Below are positions 52,932 through 62,527 of a stretch of DNA of 64,000 nt, in pieces. The translations under genes and the position numbers were made by a program. The stretch is from Erysipelotrichaceae bacterium 66202529 (lineage in GTDB: Bacteria > Bacillota_I > Bacilli_A > Erysipelotrichales > Erysipelotrichaceae), in assembly GCA_017161075.1 (NCBI GenBank), contig CP046174.1:3782001-3846000 (forward strand), written 5' to 3'. Position 1 is the first letter of the stretch; each line of letters starts with the position of its first letter. The notes beneath the pieces are model-generated. The model was not told where the DNA came from, did no database searches, and saw nothing but the letters and a program-made list of their open reading frames with translations.

Positions 52932-53984
52932 ATGAAGAAATATACAGAGGCTGCATCTATTATCACCCATTACAATGATAAAAAGACATACGATATGTAT
53001 TGTAAAAGGCTGTTATCAAATAAACAGATTCTCGCCTATGTCATGAAGGCCTGCATTCCGGAATTTGCAGATATTCCACTGGAAGACATACCTTCCTATA
53101 TTGAAATGTCTTCCATAAAGAATACAGCAGAGTGCGAACATATTCATGATCAGCAGATAGAGGTTACGGATGAGTCCATACCGGGATCACAGATCAAATA
53201 CGATATCCAGTTTGAAGCAATGCTACCTTTCAAACAGAAGAAAGCAGGTAAAGGCACTTCGACAGAAAAGAGGCTTCGCATGATTATCAATCTGGAAAGC
53301 CAGGCAAGGGATGATCCCGGTTATCCTTTGATCAAGCGTGCCTTGTATTATTGCGGCAGACTGATGGCAAAGCAGAAGCATCCTAAGGATGGATTTCAGC
53401 ATTCCGATTATGGCAGCATCAAGAAGGTCTGTTCCATCTGGATCTGCATCGGTCATAACAATCAGAAGAATGATGTTATCAATACCTATCAGATACAGGA
53501 AACATGTGAAACAAACATATGGCATGCAGCGAAGGAGGACTACGACCTGATAACTGCAGTCATGGTGTATCCAAAAAAGGAAACTGTTCGTAACGGAAAG
53601 GCTATACCGTATGCATTGGAGCATATGGATGAGAACAAGCAGAGGCTGCTGGAGCTGTTAAAAATATTGTTTATAAAAAATCTCGCTGTAGAGGATAAAA
53701 AGGAACAATTACAGAAGGGGTATGGTATACTTATGGAGAGAGAGTTAGATAAGGAGGTCATGAATATGTGCAACTTCAGTGATTTTATTGAACAAAGAGG
53801 GATTGAGCAAGGCTTATTAAAGGGAAAAGCCGAGGGTAAGACAGAGGGAAAAGTGGAAGCAACTCTTCTTCACGTAAAAAAGCTGATGCAGAGAATTAAC
53901 GTCAGTGCAATGGATGCTATGAATATACTGGACGTTGAAGAAGATATTCGACCTTCCATTTTACAAGCTCTGCATCATTCTTAA
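52932..53984 (+). CDS. Rpn/PD-(D/E)xK family nuclease (transposase-like)
   Basis: 350 residues; AAGGGAT before ATG 52932. The nuclease core has Asp91 in IKYDIQFEAM and Glu122 in IINLESQARD, the PD-(D/E)xK-type pair of recombination-promoting nucleases often annotated as transposases. The middle part is basic, and the C-terminal third is helical with KGKAEGKTEGKVEA repeats. No terminal inverted repeats were found, so it is treated as a gene, not an insertion sequence. Family members cut DNA in the cytoplasm and are often present in multiple copies. Confidence 0.85.
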   Translation: MKKYTEAASIITHYNDKKTYDMYCKRLLSNKQILAYVMKACIPEFADIPLEDIPSYIEMSSIKNTAECEHIHDQQIEVTDESIPGSQIKYDIQFEAMLPFKQKKAGKGTSTEKRLRMIINLESQARDDPGYPLIKRALYYCGRLMAKQKHPKDGFQHSDYGSIKKVCSIWICIGHNNQKNDVINTYQIQETCETNIWHAAKEDYDLITAVMVYPKKETVRNGKAIPYALEHMDENKQRLLELLKILFIKNLAVEDKKEQLQKGYGILMERELDKEVMNMCNFSDFIEQRGIEQGLLKGKAEGKTEGKVEATLLHVKKLMQRINVSAMDAMNILDVEEDIRPSILQALHHS

Positions 53985-54010
53985 AAAAGTAATATCCATC
54001 CATAAACAAA

Positions 54011-54038
54011 AGGGCTGTAAATTTTCAGCTCTTTTTCT
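54011..54038 (+). terminator. Rho-independent terminator of the Rpn gene
   Basis: Stem GGGCTG (54012-54017) with CAGCTC (54026-54031), then TTTTTCT. Confidence 0.6.
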
Positions 54039-54616
54039 GTATCCATAGATTTTAATTTATCAGCTTTATACTATCATAAGAATGTATCTATACATGGAAT
54101 GAGCGTATGAAAACAGCTGATGAAAGCATCCTGAAATAAGATTTGACCTGAGCATTCAGTAAATATTCTTTGTAACATCATGATGCTAAGGCTTATGATG
54201 AGGCTTACAAAAGCAATGCAGCGCGTTATCTGTTATGCGCATTTAAAAAAATCTATCAATACTGCTATTAGGTATTGTTGTGGTTCTATCCTTGTTTATG
54301 AGTGCATCTATTCAAATTACCTAAAACACGATATATACATAGCATCATAAATTTATAGTTCATCAAGATATGAAAAAGGAACAGAGAATGCTTCCAATTT
54401 TAAAGCAGCAGCTAAATCAAAGACACTATCTTAATTCCTTTCATAAGTAAAAGCAGCTAGCTTCTGTTTTAAGGAACACTCCGTCGTATGTATACATAGC
54501 TTACAATTTCATAAAAATGTAGATGAAGGTTGGATTTTATATTGTAATGTTTATTCTAATATTTTATACTTCTATTAGAAGCATGCTTTACTAAATTAAA
54601 AACAGGAGGATTGCTT
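54039..54616. other. Non-coding stretch before the AIM24-family gene
   Basis: 578 bases without a credible gene. Near its right end TTCTAAT/ATTAGAA (about 54554-54580) forms an inverted repeat in the probable promoter region of the following gene; function unknown. Confidence 0.35.
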
Positions 54617-55375
54617 ATGTTTCAAATTGAAAATTTTACAAATAATGATGATATTCGAACACTGGCGAAATTGGGGCCTTTTACCGTAATTGAGTATATA
54701 CGGGATCTCAGTGTCATGCCTTCAGATGCACAGCAGGCTTATTTCTGCAATGAAATGAATGTCAGAAAGCGTCAGGTTATCTGTGATTTAAGCAAAGCTC
54801 ACATCACCTTGCAGGCAGGTGCAATGCAATGGATGGCGGGTAATGTGAATGCAACCACAGGTGTGAAGGGTGTTGGAGATTTATTCAGCAAGGCTGTACG
54901 GGGAAAGGTGACAGGAGAATCCGCAATCAAGCCTGAATATAAGGGTGATGGAATCATGGTTCTTGAGCCGACTTATAAACACATCCTCCTTGTGGATGTC
55001 GCAGAGTGGAACGGTTCTATTGTACTCGACGACGGGCTCTTCCTTGCCTGTGATTCAGCCTTAAAGCATAAGGCTGTTATGCGATCCAATCTATCCTCAG
55101 CCGTTGCCGGCAATGAAGGTTTATTCAATCTTGGTATTACAGGAAACGGCATTCTGTGTCTGGAAGCGCCTTGTCCTCGTGAAGAGCTGATTGAAATCAC
55201 ATTGAAAGATGATGTTTTAAAAATTGACGGCAATATGGCAATCGCCTGGAGCGGTTCTCTGGATTTTACAGTTGAACGATCAGGAAAAACTTTGATTGGT
55301 TCTGCGGCATCCGGAGAAGGTCTGGTAAATGTATATCGTGGAACCGGTAAGGTACTGCTTGCTCCCGTAATCTGA
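54617..55375 (+). CDS. AIM24-family protein
   Basis: 252 residues from ATG 54617, 6 bases after AGGAGG. The bacterial AIM24 (TIGR00266-like) pattern is seen in ITLQAGAMQWMAGNVNATTG, GEGIM-like GDGIMVLEPTYKHILLV, LFLACDSALKHKAV and LFNLGITGNGILCLEAPCP. These beta-rich proteins have unknown biochemical function; related mitochondrial proteins support membrane organisation. Single gene with its own terminator. Confidence 0.85.
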   Translation: MFQIENFTNNDDIRTLAKLGPFTVIEYIRDLSVMPSDAQQAYFCNEMNVRKRQVICDLSKAHITLQAGAMQWMAGNVNATTGVKGVGDLFSKAVRGKVTGESAIKPEYKGDGIMVLEPTYKHILLVDVAEWNGSIVLDDGLFLACDSALKHKAVMRSNLSSAVAGNEGLFNLGITGNGILCLEAPCPREELIEITLKDDVLKIDGNMAIAWSGSLDFTVERSGKTLIGSAASGEGLVNVYRGTGKVLLAPVI

Positions 55376-55384
55376 TTATGAACA

Positions 55385-55420
55385 GGGAATCTGTGTTAGC
55401 ATGCACAGATTCTTTTTTAT
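55385..55420 (+). terminator. Rho-independent terminator of the AIM24-family gene
   Basis: Perfect stem GAATCTGTG (55387-55395) with CACAGATTC (55404-55412), followed by TTTTTT. Confidence 0.85.
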
Positions 55421-55461
55421 AATCTCCCTCCTTTTGAAGTTAAATTTATAAAAAAATTAAG

Positions 55462-55489
55462 TTGCATTCTCATGAAAGTATAGTATACT
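55462..55489 (+). promoter_or_regulatory. Promoter of glmS
   Basis: TTGCAT (55462-55467), a 16-base spacer, and TATACT (55484-55489), about 40 bases before the predicted ribozyme cleavage site. Confidence 0.6.
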
Positions 55490-55532
55490 AGTAACAGTTA
55501 TTATGTTTCAGGGAGGGACAAAAGGAATATAG

Positions 55533-55673
55533 TAATAAGCGCCTGAGCCTACGGGCTGACGAGGATAACAGTTATCGAAAGATTCGGCGGGTACTGTTAC
55601 GGTCATGTGTGGATCGAAAGATATCAGACAAAAGCAAGATCATATGCTACAAAACTGATTTCATCACACGTTT
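55533..55673 (+). ncRNA. glmS ribozyme riboswitch
   Basis: The conserved core is visible: AAGCGCC at the cleavage site (predicted cut between 55538 and 55539), GGCTGACGAGGATAACAG, TTATCGAAAGATTCGGCGGG and the later P3-P4 region with GTGTG pairing CACAC near 55672. In this class glucosamine-6-phosphate triggers self-cleavage and loss of the glmS message, giving feedback control. It lies directly upstream of glmS. The 3' border is estimated. Confidence 0.92.
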
Positions 55674-55822
55674 TTATACCATCATTTAAGATTTACTGCT
55701 CTTTTTATCATGCCTTATCAAAATTTTGAAATCATAATCAGCATGATACTTCATGTAAAACATTTTTTTAGTATGCAAAAATTATCATAAAAGACGAAAC
55801 GAACGAAAACGGAGGAAAACTT

Positions 55823-57640
55823 ATGTGTGGAATCATTGGCTATGCGGGATTATGCAATATCTCAAATAGTGTTTTAATTGAGGGCCTGGAGGCTCTGGAG
55901 TATAGAGGTTATGACTCTGCTGGTGTTGCCGTTGTAAACAATGGAACTGTAAGCATCGTCAAAGCAAAGGGTAAGGTCAGCTTTCTGAAAGAAAAAATGC
56001 AGGCTATGAATATGGCTGACGGACAGGTAGGTATCGCTCATACCCGATGGGCAACACATGGAGAGCTGAGTGAAGTCAACTCTCATCCGCACCAAAGCGG
56101 TAATACAACACTCGTTCACAATGGAATCATAGAGAATTATAATGAAATAAAGAAGGAACTGGAAAACGCAGGCTATACCTTTCAAAGTGATACAGACAGT
56201 GAAATCGCCTGTGCTTATATTGATTACTGCTACTTTCTAAAGCAGGATAAACAGCAGGCACTGTCTTGTGCGTACCGGCATTTCCGCGGCTCCTTTGCAT
56301 TTGCCATTATATTTGCGGACGAACAGGATGCGATTTATGCAATGCGTAAAAATTCACCGCTGGTACTCGGTGTTGCCAGTGATAAGGCCTTTCTGGCCAG
56401 CGATATCTCTGCTTTTCTGAAGTATACAAATAAATATCTGCTTCTGGAGCATGAAGAAATCGCACGCTGCAGCAGTGAGGGTATTGTTATCAAGACATTG
56501 AGCGGAGAATTTGTTAAGCGTGACATTCTTGTTACGGATATGGATATCAAAGACATTCAAAAGGACGGCTTTGAGCATTTCATGCTGAAGGAGATTCATG
56601 AGGAGCCAGAGGTTGTAAAAAAGACCATTGATTCTTTAATGCAGGTGGATATGAAGGATTTACTGAATACGATGCCAAATTTAGCGAAGTATAACGATAT
56701 TCATATCGTTGCCTGTGGAAGCGCCATGTATGCCGGCATGATTGCCAAATCGCTGATTGAAACGAAAGCACGTATCCATGTGGATTGTGTATGTGCAAGT
56801 GAATACCGGTATGCAAATCCGATTTTTACTGACAGCACACTTGTGATTCTGGTATCGCAATCGGGAGAAACTGCGGATACTATCGCAGCGCTGCAGCTTG
56901 CAAAGGAGCATGATGTGGATACACTGGCAATCGTCAATGTTGTCGGTTCCACGATTGCAAGAGAGGCGAACTTTGTCATATATACAAAAGCAGGCCCGGA
57001 AATCTGTGTCGCCACAACGAAAGCATATTGTACGCAGGTCGCTGTGCTGTCTTTAATTGCCTGTAATCTAGCCTATGTACATGGAAACATTGAGGAAGCA
57101 GAAGCATCACGGATAACAAAGGAGCTGAAGGAGCTTCCACAGCATATGCAGAAGCTGATCGCTTCCGACCAGTACAAAGCATTCGCAAAGAAAATATATG
57201 AGCATAACGATGTCTTCTTTATCGGCAGGGGGCTGGACTATTCCCTGTCCATGGAGGGCAGTCTGAAGCTGAAGGAAATCTCCTACATTCATTCTGAGGC
57301 ATATGCGGCAGGTGAGCTGAAGCATGGCACGATTTCTCTTATTGAAAAAGGAACACCGGTCATCGCACTGGCAACGGATGAGGATCTGTATGAAAAAACA
57401 ATCAGCAATATCAAAGAGGTAAAAGCACGTGGTGCCTATGTTCTGCTGCTGATCAGCGATGATCTGGATATCGCTTCTGATTATTACGATGATGTACTGG
57501 TCGTACCAAAGGTGGATAAGCTGATTCAGGGAATCCTGACCGTCATTCCATTGCAGCTATTAGCATATGAAATTGCACGGCTTCGCGGATGTGAAATTGA
57601 CCAGCCGCGGAATCTGGCAAAATCTGTTACCGTAGAGTAA
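55823..57640 (+). CDS. glmS: Glutamine--fructose-6-phosphate aminotransferase
   Basis: 605 residues; ACGGAGGAAAA before ATG 55823. The N-terminal glutaminase domain starts MCGIIGYAG with catalytic Cys2 and contains GIAHTRWATHGELSE and the LVHNGIIENY segment. Two SIS domains follow (VACGSAMYAGMIAKSLIE, SQSGETADTIAALQLAKEHD, FFIGRGLDYSLSMEGSLKLK) and the C-terminus ends LAKSVTVE, the expected catalytic tail. It makes glucosamine-6-phosphate, the first step of peptidoglycan amino-sugar synthesis, and is controlled by the ribozyme upstream. Confidence 0.97.
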   Translation: MCGIIGYAGLCNISNSVLIEGLEALEYRGYDSAGVAVVNNGTVSIVKAKGKVSFLKEKMQAMNMADGQVGIAHTRWATHGELSEVNSHPHQSGNTTLVHNGIIENYNEIKKELENAGYTFQSDTDSEIACAYIDYCYFLKQDKQQALSCAYRHFRGSFAFAIIFADEQDAIYAMRKNSPLVLGVASDKAFLASDISAFLKYTNKYLLLEHEEIARCSSEGIVIKTLSGEFVKRDILVTDMDIKDIQKDGFEHFMLKEIHEEPEVVKKTIDSLMQVDMKDLLNTMPNLAKYNDIHIVACGSAMYAGMIAKSLIETKARIHVDCVCASEYRYANPIFTDSTLVILVSQSGETADTIAALQLAKEHDVDTLAIVNVVGSTIAREANFVIYTKAGPEICVATTKAYCTQVAVLSLIACNLAYVHGNIEEAEASRITKELKELPQHMQKLIASDQYKAFAKKIYEHNDVFFIGRGLDYSLSMEGSLKLKEISYIHSEAYAAGELKHGTISLIEKGTPVIALATDEDLYEKTISNIKEVKARGAYVLLLISDDLDIASDYYDDVLVVPKVDKLIQGILTVIPLQLLAYEIARLRGCEIDQPRNLAKSVTVE

Positions 57641-57723
57641 GATAGGTATTTAACGCAGGTGTACGCTGCATTCAACTTCCTGATACTACACACACATGTA
57701 CATTTGCGGTTAAATATAGAAAA

Positions 57724-57748
57724 GAGGGCATGAAAAATGCCCTTTTTA
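57724..57748 (+). terminator. Rho-independent terminator of glmS
   Basis: Stem GGGCAT (57726-57731) with ATGCCC (57737-57742), then TTTTTATT. Confidence 0.8.
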
Positions 57749-57859
57749 TTATAAGAGAAGCATGCTTTCTCTAATGAAGACCTGCTAAGATTATTCAGTT
57801 AAGCGAAAATACCGGCATAATTAAAAAGCATTCGCATTAAATCCGAGAAGCACGTATTA

Positions 57860-57886
57860 TAAAAATACACCCTTTTATTGGGTGTA
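57860..57886 (-). terminator. Rho-independent terminator of the M50 protease gene
   Basis: Minus-strand stem ACACCC (57885-57880) with GGGTGT (57872-57867), then ATTTTTATAA. Confidence 0.7.
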
Positions 57887-57960
57887 ATATGACTTTCAAC
57901 TGAATGTATGCAACAGCTTCCATGCTCTGCATTCTATGTAACACTAAAAAACAAATTCTC

Positions 57961-58611
57961 TTAACCAAGCCCGGTAATCATGCTTGCCACCTTTACAAAC
58001 ACATCCAGAATAGCCTCTCTTGCATGAATCAACGGGCCATTTAAAACACCACTGACCAGCAGGAATATCATAAGAAAGGACAGATACAGCTCATACTGCA
58101 TCAGCTTGAAATAGGTTTCCTCCTTTAAAACACCCATCAGGATTTTTGAACCATCCAGTGGTGGAATAGGAATCAGATTGAAAATTCCAAGACCGACATT
58201 GATAGATGCCGTTGTACCAATTACTTGAAATAAATAATAAGTAACCTGATTTTTATAAAGCAAACCAAAACGGATGAACAGCATATACAGGATAACCATC
58301 AGAAAGCCGACAATAAAATTCATCAGCGGTCCGGCCATAGCTGTCCAAATCATGCCATCCTTTTTATTACGGTAATAATAAGGATCCACCTGCACCGGCT
58401 TTGCCCATCCAAAGCCAAAGAAAATCAGAGACAGGGTACCAAACGGATCCAGATGCTTCAAGGGATTTAAGGTAAGTCTGCCGCGCTCCTTCTGCGAAAC
58501 ATCTCCCAGCTTATAGGAAACAAATGCATGTGCAAATTCATGTACGGAAAGTGCAATCGCAACAGCAGGCAGTATATAGATCAGTTCAGCAAAAAAACCA
58601 CGAATATCCAT
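57961..58611 (-). CDS. Site-2 protease-family (M50) membrane metallopeptidase
   Basis: 216 residues from ATG 58611, which is 7 bases from GGAGGA; ATG 58617 is only 1 base from it. The zinc motif HEFAH lies in ALSVHEFAHAFVSYKLGD and the third ligand in NLIPIPPLDGSKI. Five or so helices. This is the short M50B type related to SpoIVFB and YwhC proteins, which cut substrates within the membrane. The substrate is unknown. Single gene with terminator. Confidence 0.9.
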   Translation of the reverse strand: MDIRGFFAELIYILPAVAIALSVHEFAHAFVSYKLGDVSQKERGRLTLNPLKHLDPFGTLSLIFFGFGWAKPVQVDPYYYRNKKDGMIWTAMAGPLMNFIVGFLMVILYMLFIRFGLLYKNQVTYYLFQVIGTTASINVGLGIFNLIPIPPLDGSKILMGVLKEETYFKLMQYELYLSFLMIFLLVSGVLNGPLIHAREAILDVFVKVASMITGLG

Positions 58612-59039
58612 AAACATTCCTCCAATAGAATATTGTTAGTATACCATATTTTAAAGGAAACACAAGTTCCGGAAATAGGATAGTGTATAAAAAATCTGAA
58701 TCCTGTATGAATAATTTTAAAATACTATTTCATAAACAATTTATATGACGTTACTTCTATTTTCATATAGATATTTGTATTTAGGTGTTACAACACATCT
58801 GACTGATGAATAAAAACCTGTGTCATAGGCGTGTACACGTTCTTATGTTCCTGCAGAGCATACATCCTGTTTACCTTTTTGACAGTCTTGTAAGACACAT
58901 AAACGAATGGTATGATAAAGAGAGAGAACCAATCCCTGTAATTGTACGCTCTATAGCTGCTTCAGCATACGATTCTGTAATCATCAAAAGTCACATAGAA
59001 AGGTGAATTATCTATAGGAAAGATAATGCGTACAGAAAA
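58612..59039. other. Non-coding or decayed stretch before the broken S8 protease
   Basis: 428 bases. A frame at about 58890-59006 reads NEWYDKEREPIPVIVRSIAA before a stop; it may be worn coding sequence but cannot be tied to a family. Nothing else supported. Confidence 0.35.
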
Positions 59040-59556
59040 TGAAAAAAATCATATCAAGCATGCTCAGCTTTCTGCTTCTTACAGTAAGCGGCTGCAGCAA
59101 GCAGGCAGAAGCAGCTTAGCTGACCCTGAGAAAAGTTCATCCTATGGTCTTCCTGAATTTTTAAACAAAGAGGAGAACAAAGCCATGTTTCAAACACAGA
59201 AGATCATCTTCACTCCAATGGATAATCGAACAACTGCCGGACCTTTATCCACGCAGGATTATGCCCACTTTGCACGTGGTGGTTTTAGCTGGTCAACTCC
59301 CTGGATGGCAGGTATGTATGCACTATGCCTGCAAATCGATCCGACGCTGACTGCTGAGCAATTTTTGGAAACAGCCTATGCAAGCGGAGATAACATGAAG
59401 CTCATACAGTTGGGTATAGAAACAGATTCCAGCTGTGTTCTAATAAATCCAAAGCAGCTTATCAAGGAAATTGAAAAAGCGGCAAAGCATGGATGCTGCA
59501 GCAACCTCCTATTCAATCCTGAAAAAGCCTTATTCTCATACATCTTAACGAGCTAA
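59040..59556 (+). pseudogene. Broken S8 (subtilisin-like) protease lipoprotein
   Basis: Two pieces in different frames. From ATG 59040 a clear lipoprotein signal is read, MKKIISSMLSFLLLTVSGCS, with the lipobox cysteine at 19, ending at TAG after about 26 codons. The neighbouring frame, open from 59026 to 59556, carries an S8 serine region: FTPMDNRTTAGP, then ARGGFSWSTPWMAGMYALC, where the Ser of SWSTP matches the catalytic GTSMATP site, and DPTLTAEQFLETAYASGD. The catalytic Asp and His blocks are absent, so a frameshift and a large internal deletion have destroyed the gene. Confidence 0.65.
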
Positions 59557-59659
59557 GGCACCGCTTCTTCCAGCAGGAATGAAGATTTTATCAGAAGTCG
59601 CTGGATATTGAAATACCTTGCATATATCCAACATTCTCACATACAGCACACATCCTTAT

Positions 59660-59704
59660 ATAGAAAAACAGATTTCCATGCAGCTTCATGGGAATCTGTT
59701 TTCA
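59660..59704 (-). terminator. Terminator of the Bce-type transporter operon
   Basis: Long stem, AACAGATT-CCATG with CATGG-AATCTGTT (59668-59700), T-run on the minus strand (TTTTTC) and also on the plus strand, so it may serve both directions. Confidence 0.85.
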
Positions 59705-59716
59705 TATTAACATACA

Positions 59717-61687
59717 TTACATCTGATCAATATTACGCTTGCAGCTCAGATATGCCATGACATAATAACAACTGTAAACAAGAAGGAAAAACAGCAGACT
59801 TCCTATCAGATACAGGAATACATTAGCATTAGCATAGGTCATTTGGAAAATGGAATCCACCATCGTAATGATCGGAAGCAGATAAACAAGAGGTAACAGG
59901 AGCGGTATGATAAAATATACAGCTATCTGTTTTGCGAGAAGTGCATGCAGTGCTCTTTGGTTCACTCCCATCTTATGCAGCATATCATAGGAATAACGCT
60001 GCCTGTGTGCATCCGACATCTGCTGTACGGCAAGGATTGTTGCACTGATGCAAATAAAAATGAAGGACAGATAAAAGAGTGAGAAGCAGATACTGACAAA
60101 GCCAACAGCATTTTCCTCCTGCCATTTTGCCTTTACACGATAGGAAGTATAGCTGTAATAGCTGTCATCCACCTTTTCCTTATTATCCTCGTATACCTGA
60201 TCCGCCGTATCCTGATACCAGGAAACCTTAGATTTAGGCTGCGTATTTGCCACCCACTCTCGGTAACATGGCGTTGCCTGTTCCAGATACTGATCTGCAA
60301 CAACGATAAAATATCCGCTGTTCATTGACTGTCCGTATTCCTCATCATCCACACGGGCGAAGGTCAGGCGCTTATTTTGTACAATAACCGGATGCTGCAT
60401 CGCATACTTGTGTAAAGGCTCCTTAATATCCGCAGCCGCTACGAGCAAATACTCCTCATCAGAGACAGCTATCGGTTCGTATCCCTTTACATAGCGCAGC
60501 CTGTTAAAATCTGAAAGCTTCATATAATCGGAATGCCGTTCATCGTCGGTATAATAGCTTTTTCCCTTAATGGCAGAAAAGAACGTATCCTCGTTCGCAG
60601 ACTGGTAGTAAATGATATCTGCAGCCTTGTACGTAATGTGATTGTCATTCAGATAGCGTTCCACCGATTTCATCGTAAGCTGCTCATTTCCGCTTGCCAT
60701 AATATCATAAGGGGCAAAGCGTGCATCTCCTAATTGCTTAACCTCATTGAATTTTAATGCAATGCATAGGAACAGCAGCGTCAGCAGGGTTAACAGGGAC
60801 AGCGTTGCAAGCACAGTCCGGTTGGATCGCAGACGTCCTGCAATCTGTCCATACAGATACATACGGTTTCCCTTATATTTCACGCGTTTATGACGATTCA
60901 GAAAAACACCGAGGACTGCTGCAATCCCGTAAAAAAACAAATAAATAGAAATCACGATAAAGAAAGCCCCCAGCATAAACACAAGTGTGGAAGATCCCTG
61001 ATTGTTGATCATACTGTCAAGATACTGCTTTGTGAGAAGCAGTCCTGCTGCCGCAAGAATGAGCGCCACTAGAAAATAGAATACAGACAAACGCGTCCCC
61101 TTCACCGTTTTCTCATTCTTACGCTCAGTATACAGCATACTGTGAATACTTTGCCTCTGAAGTGCCCTGCCTTCCCTAAGCAGCTCCAGCACATAAATGC
61201 CAAGAAAGCACAGAAGGGTGCTGCCACATGCCTGCCAGGAAAAGGCAAGCTGAAATGCATATCCATAGCCGAAAATATTCAGCAGCATCGCATGCAGTAG
61301 CTCATAAACAAAGACTCCCAGAAAACAGCCTGACAAATAACCGAAGGCCCCCATTGCCAGCTGTTCACACAGAAACATACGACTTACCTGAGAACGCCTC
61401 ATTCCCAGTAACAAATACATACCGAATTCACGGCTTCGCTTCTGCAATATAAAATTGGATATATAATAAATCAGCCATGCAATGATGAGCGTTACCAGAA
61501 TACTCACCATAAGAAGCGCACTCTGTATATTGTCATAGGTTGTAACCAGATTGTGCATTTCCGTTGAGAAAGCAATCGCAAAAAAAGCATACAGCAGCGT
61601 CATAGTAATCGTTACTGTGAATACATATATACTGTATTCCTGCAGGCTGCGCTTCAGATTACGAAAAGCCAGCTTAGCGTACAGCAT
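59717..61687 (-). CDS. BceB-type FtsX-like ABC permease
   Basis: 656 residues from the ATG at 61687 preceded by GGCGGTGAT; it overlaps the ATPase stop. Topology is that of BceB peptide-resistance permeases: four N-terminal helices, a second block (about 210-320), a 200-residue outside domain (about 325-530), and C-terminal helices. YISNFILQKRSREFGMYLLL in the first FtsX domain and QMSDAHRQRYSYDMLHKMGV in the second are the expected coupling regions. It senses and releases cell-wall-active peptide antibiotics such as bacitracin-like compounds, with the adjacent kinase. Exact drug unknown. Confidence 0.9.
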   Translation of the reverse strand: MLYAKLAFRNLKRSLQEYSIYVFTVTITMTLLYAFFAIAFSTEMHNLVTTYDNIQSALLMVSILVTLIIAWLIYYISNFILQKRSREFGMYLLLGMRRSQVSRMFLCEQLAMGAFGYLSGCFLGVFVYELLHAMLLNIFGYGYAFQLAFSWQACGSTLLCFLGIYVLELLREGRALQRQSIHSMLYTERKNEKTVKGTRLSVFYFLVALILAAAGLLLTKQYLDSMINNQGSSTLVFMLGAFFIVISIYLFFYGIAAVLGVFLNRHKRVKYKGNRMYLYGQIAGRLRSNRTVLATLSLLTLLTLLFLCIALKFNEVKQLGDARFAPYDIMASGNEQLTMKSVERYLNDNHITYKAADIIYYQSANEDTFFSAIKGKSYYTDDERHSDYMKLSDFNRLRYVKGYEPIAVSDEEYLLVAAADIKEPLHKYAMQHPVIVQNKRLTFARVDDEEYGQSMNSGYFIVVADQYLEQATPCYREWVANTQPKSKVSWYQDTADQVYEDNKEKVDDSYYSYTSYRVKAKWQEENAVGFVSICFSLFYLSFIFICISATILAVQQMSDAHRQRYSYDMLHKMGVNQRALHALLAKQIAVYFIIPLLLPLVYLLPIITMVDSIFQMTYANANVFLYLIGSLLFFLLVYSCYYVMAYLSCKRNIDQM

Positions 61688-62438
61688 GAACATCACCGCC
61701 CAGCAGTTGCATTACATCCAGGATTTTCTGAAAGAATTCCTTTCTTGTCAGTGCTCCCTTGTATATTTCATTGAATATCTTTCCATCCTTTAAAAACAGC
61801 ACGCGCTTTGCATAGGATGCGGAAAAGGCATCATGCGTTACCATGAGAATTGTAGCCTTCAACGACTCATTCATCCTCTGAAACTGCTCCATCAAAAGAT
61901 AGGAGGAATGAGAATCCAATGCTCCGGTTGGCTCATCTGCCAGAATCAGGCTCGGATCATGGATCATTGCCCTCGCACAGGCACAGCGCTGGCGTTGTCC
62001 TCCGCTTACCTGATACGGATATTTGTCCAGAATATCCTGAACCTGCAAAACCTCTGCCAGCTTTTCCACATGGGAATCTATCAGATCCGCTTTTGTTTTC
62101 AACAGGGTCAAAGGCAATGCGATGTTTTCCTGCAGCGTTAAGGTATCCAGTAGGTTAAAATCCTGAAAGATAAAGCCCAGCTCTTTTTTACGAAACTGCG
62201 CCAGCTCCTGTTCCCGCATAGTACAAATACTTTGCCCGTTAATTTGAATATCTCCGGCACTTACGCTGTCAATGGTGGAAATAACATTCAGCAGCGTAGT
62301 CTTTCCACTGCCGCTTGCCCCCATAACCGCTGTAAATTCCTGCTTATCCACAGCAAAGGAAATATCATTCAGCGCTTTGGTGATATTCCCCTGATTTCCA
62401 TAATATTTTTCCACATGGGAAACGTTAACAACACTCAT
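61674..62438 (-). CDS. BceA-type ABC ATPase
   Basis: 254 residues; GAGAGGACG before ATG 62438. Walker A GASGSGKTTLL, signature VSGGQRQRCACA, Walker B LILADEPTGALD and H-loop MVTHDAFSA. MacB/LolD/BceA family, cytoplasmic, powers the FtsX-like permease downstream. Confidence 0.94.
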   Translation of the reverse strand: MSVVNVSHVEKYYGNQGNITKALNDISFAVDKQEFTAVMGASGSGKTTLLNVISTIDSVSAGDIQINGQSICTMREQELAQFRKKELGFIFQDFNLLDTLTLQENIALPLTLLKTKADLIDSHVEKLAEVLQVQDILDKYPYQVSGGQRQRCACARAMIHDPSLILADEPTGALDSHSSYLLMEQFQRMNESLKATILMVTHDAFSASYAKRVLFLKDGKIFNEIYKGALTRKEFFQKILDVMQLLGGDVHAVR

Positions 62439-62527
62439 ATACTCACGTCCTCTCTACCCGAAGTATACAAAATATGCCGTTCCATGTGTAGGAGATTACC
62501 TTACGGAAATATGACAGTTCTGTAATC

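Noticed and set aside
52662..52970. 102-codon minus-strand open frame next to the Rpn gene
   Set aside because: Overlaps the start of the Rpn gene, Cys-rich random composition and no ribosome site.
54577..57768. 13-base AGAAGCATGCTTT at 54577-54589 and 57756-57768
   Set aside because: Centred on a common palindrome; two copies at unrelated places, likely chance.
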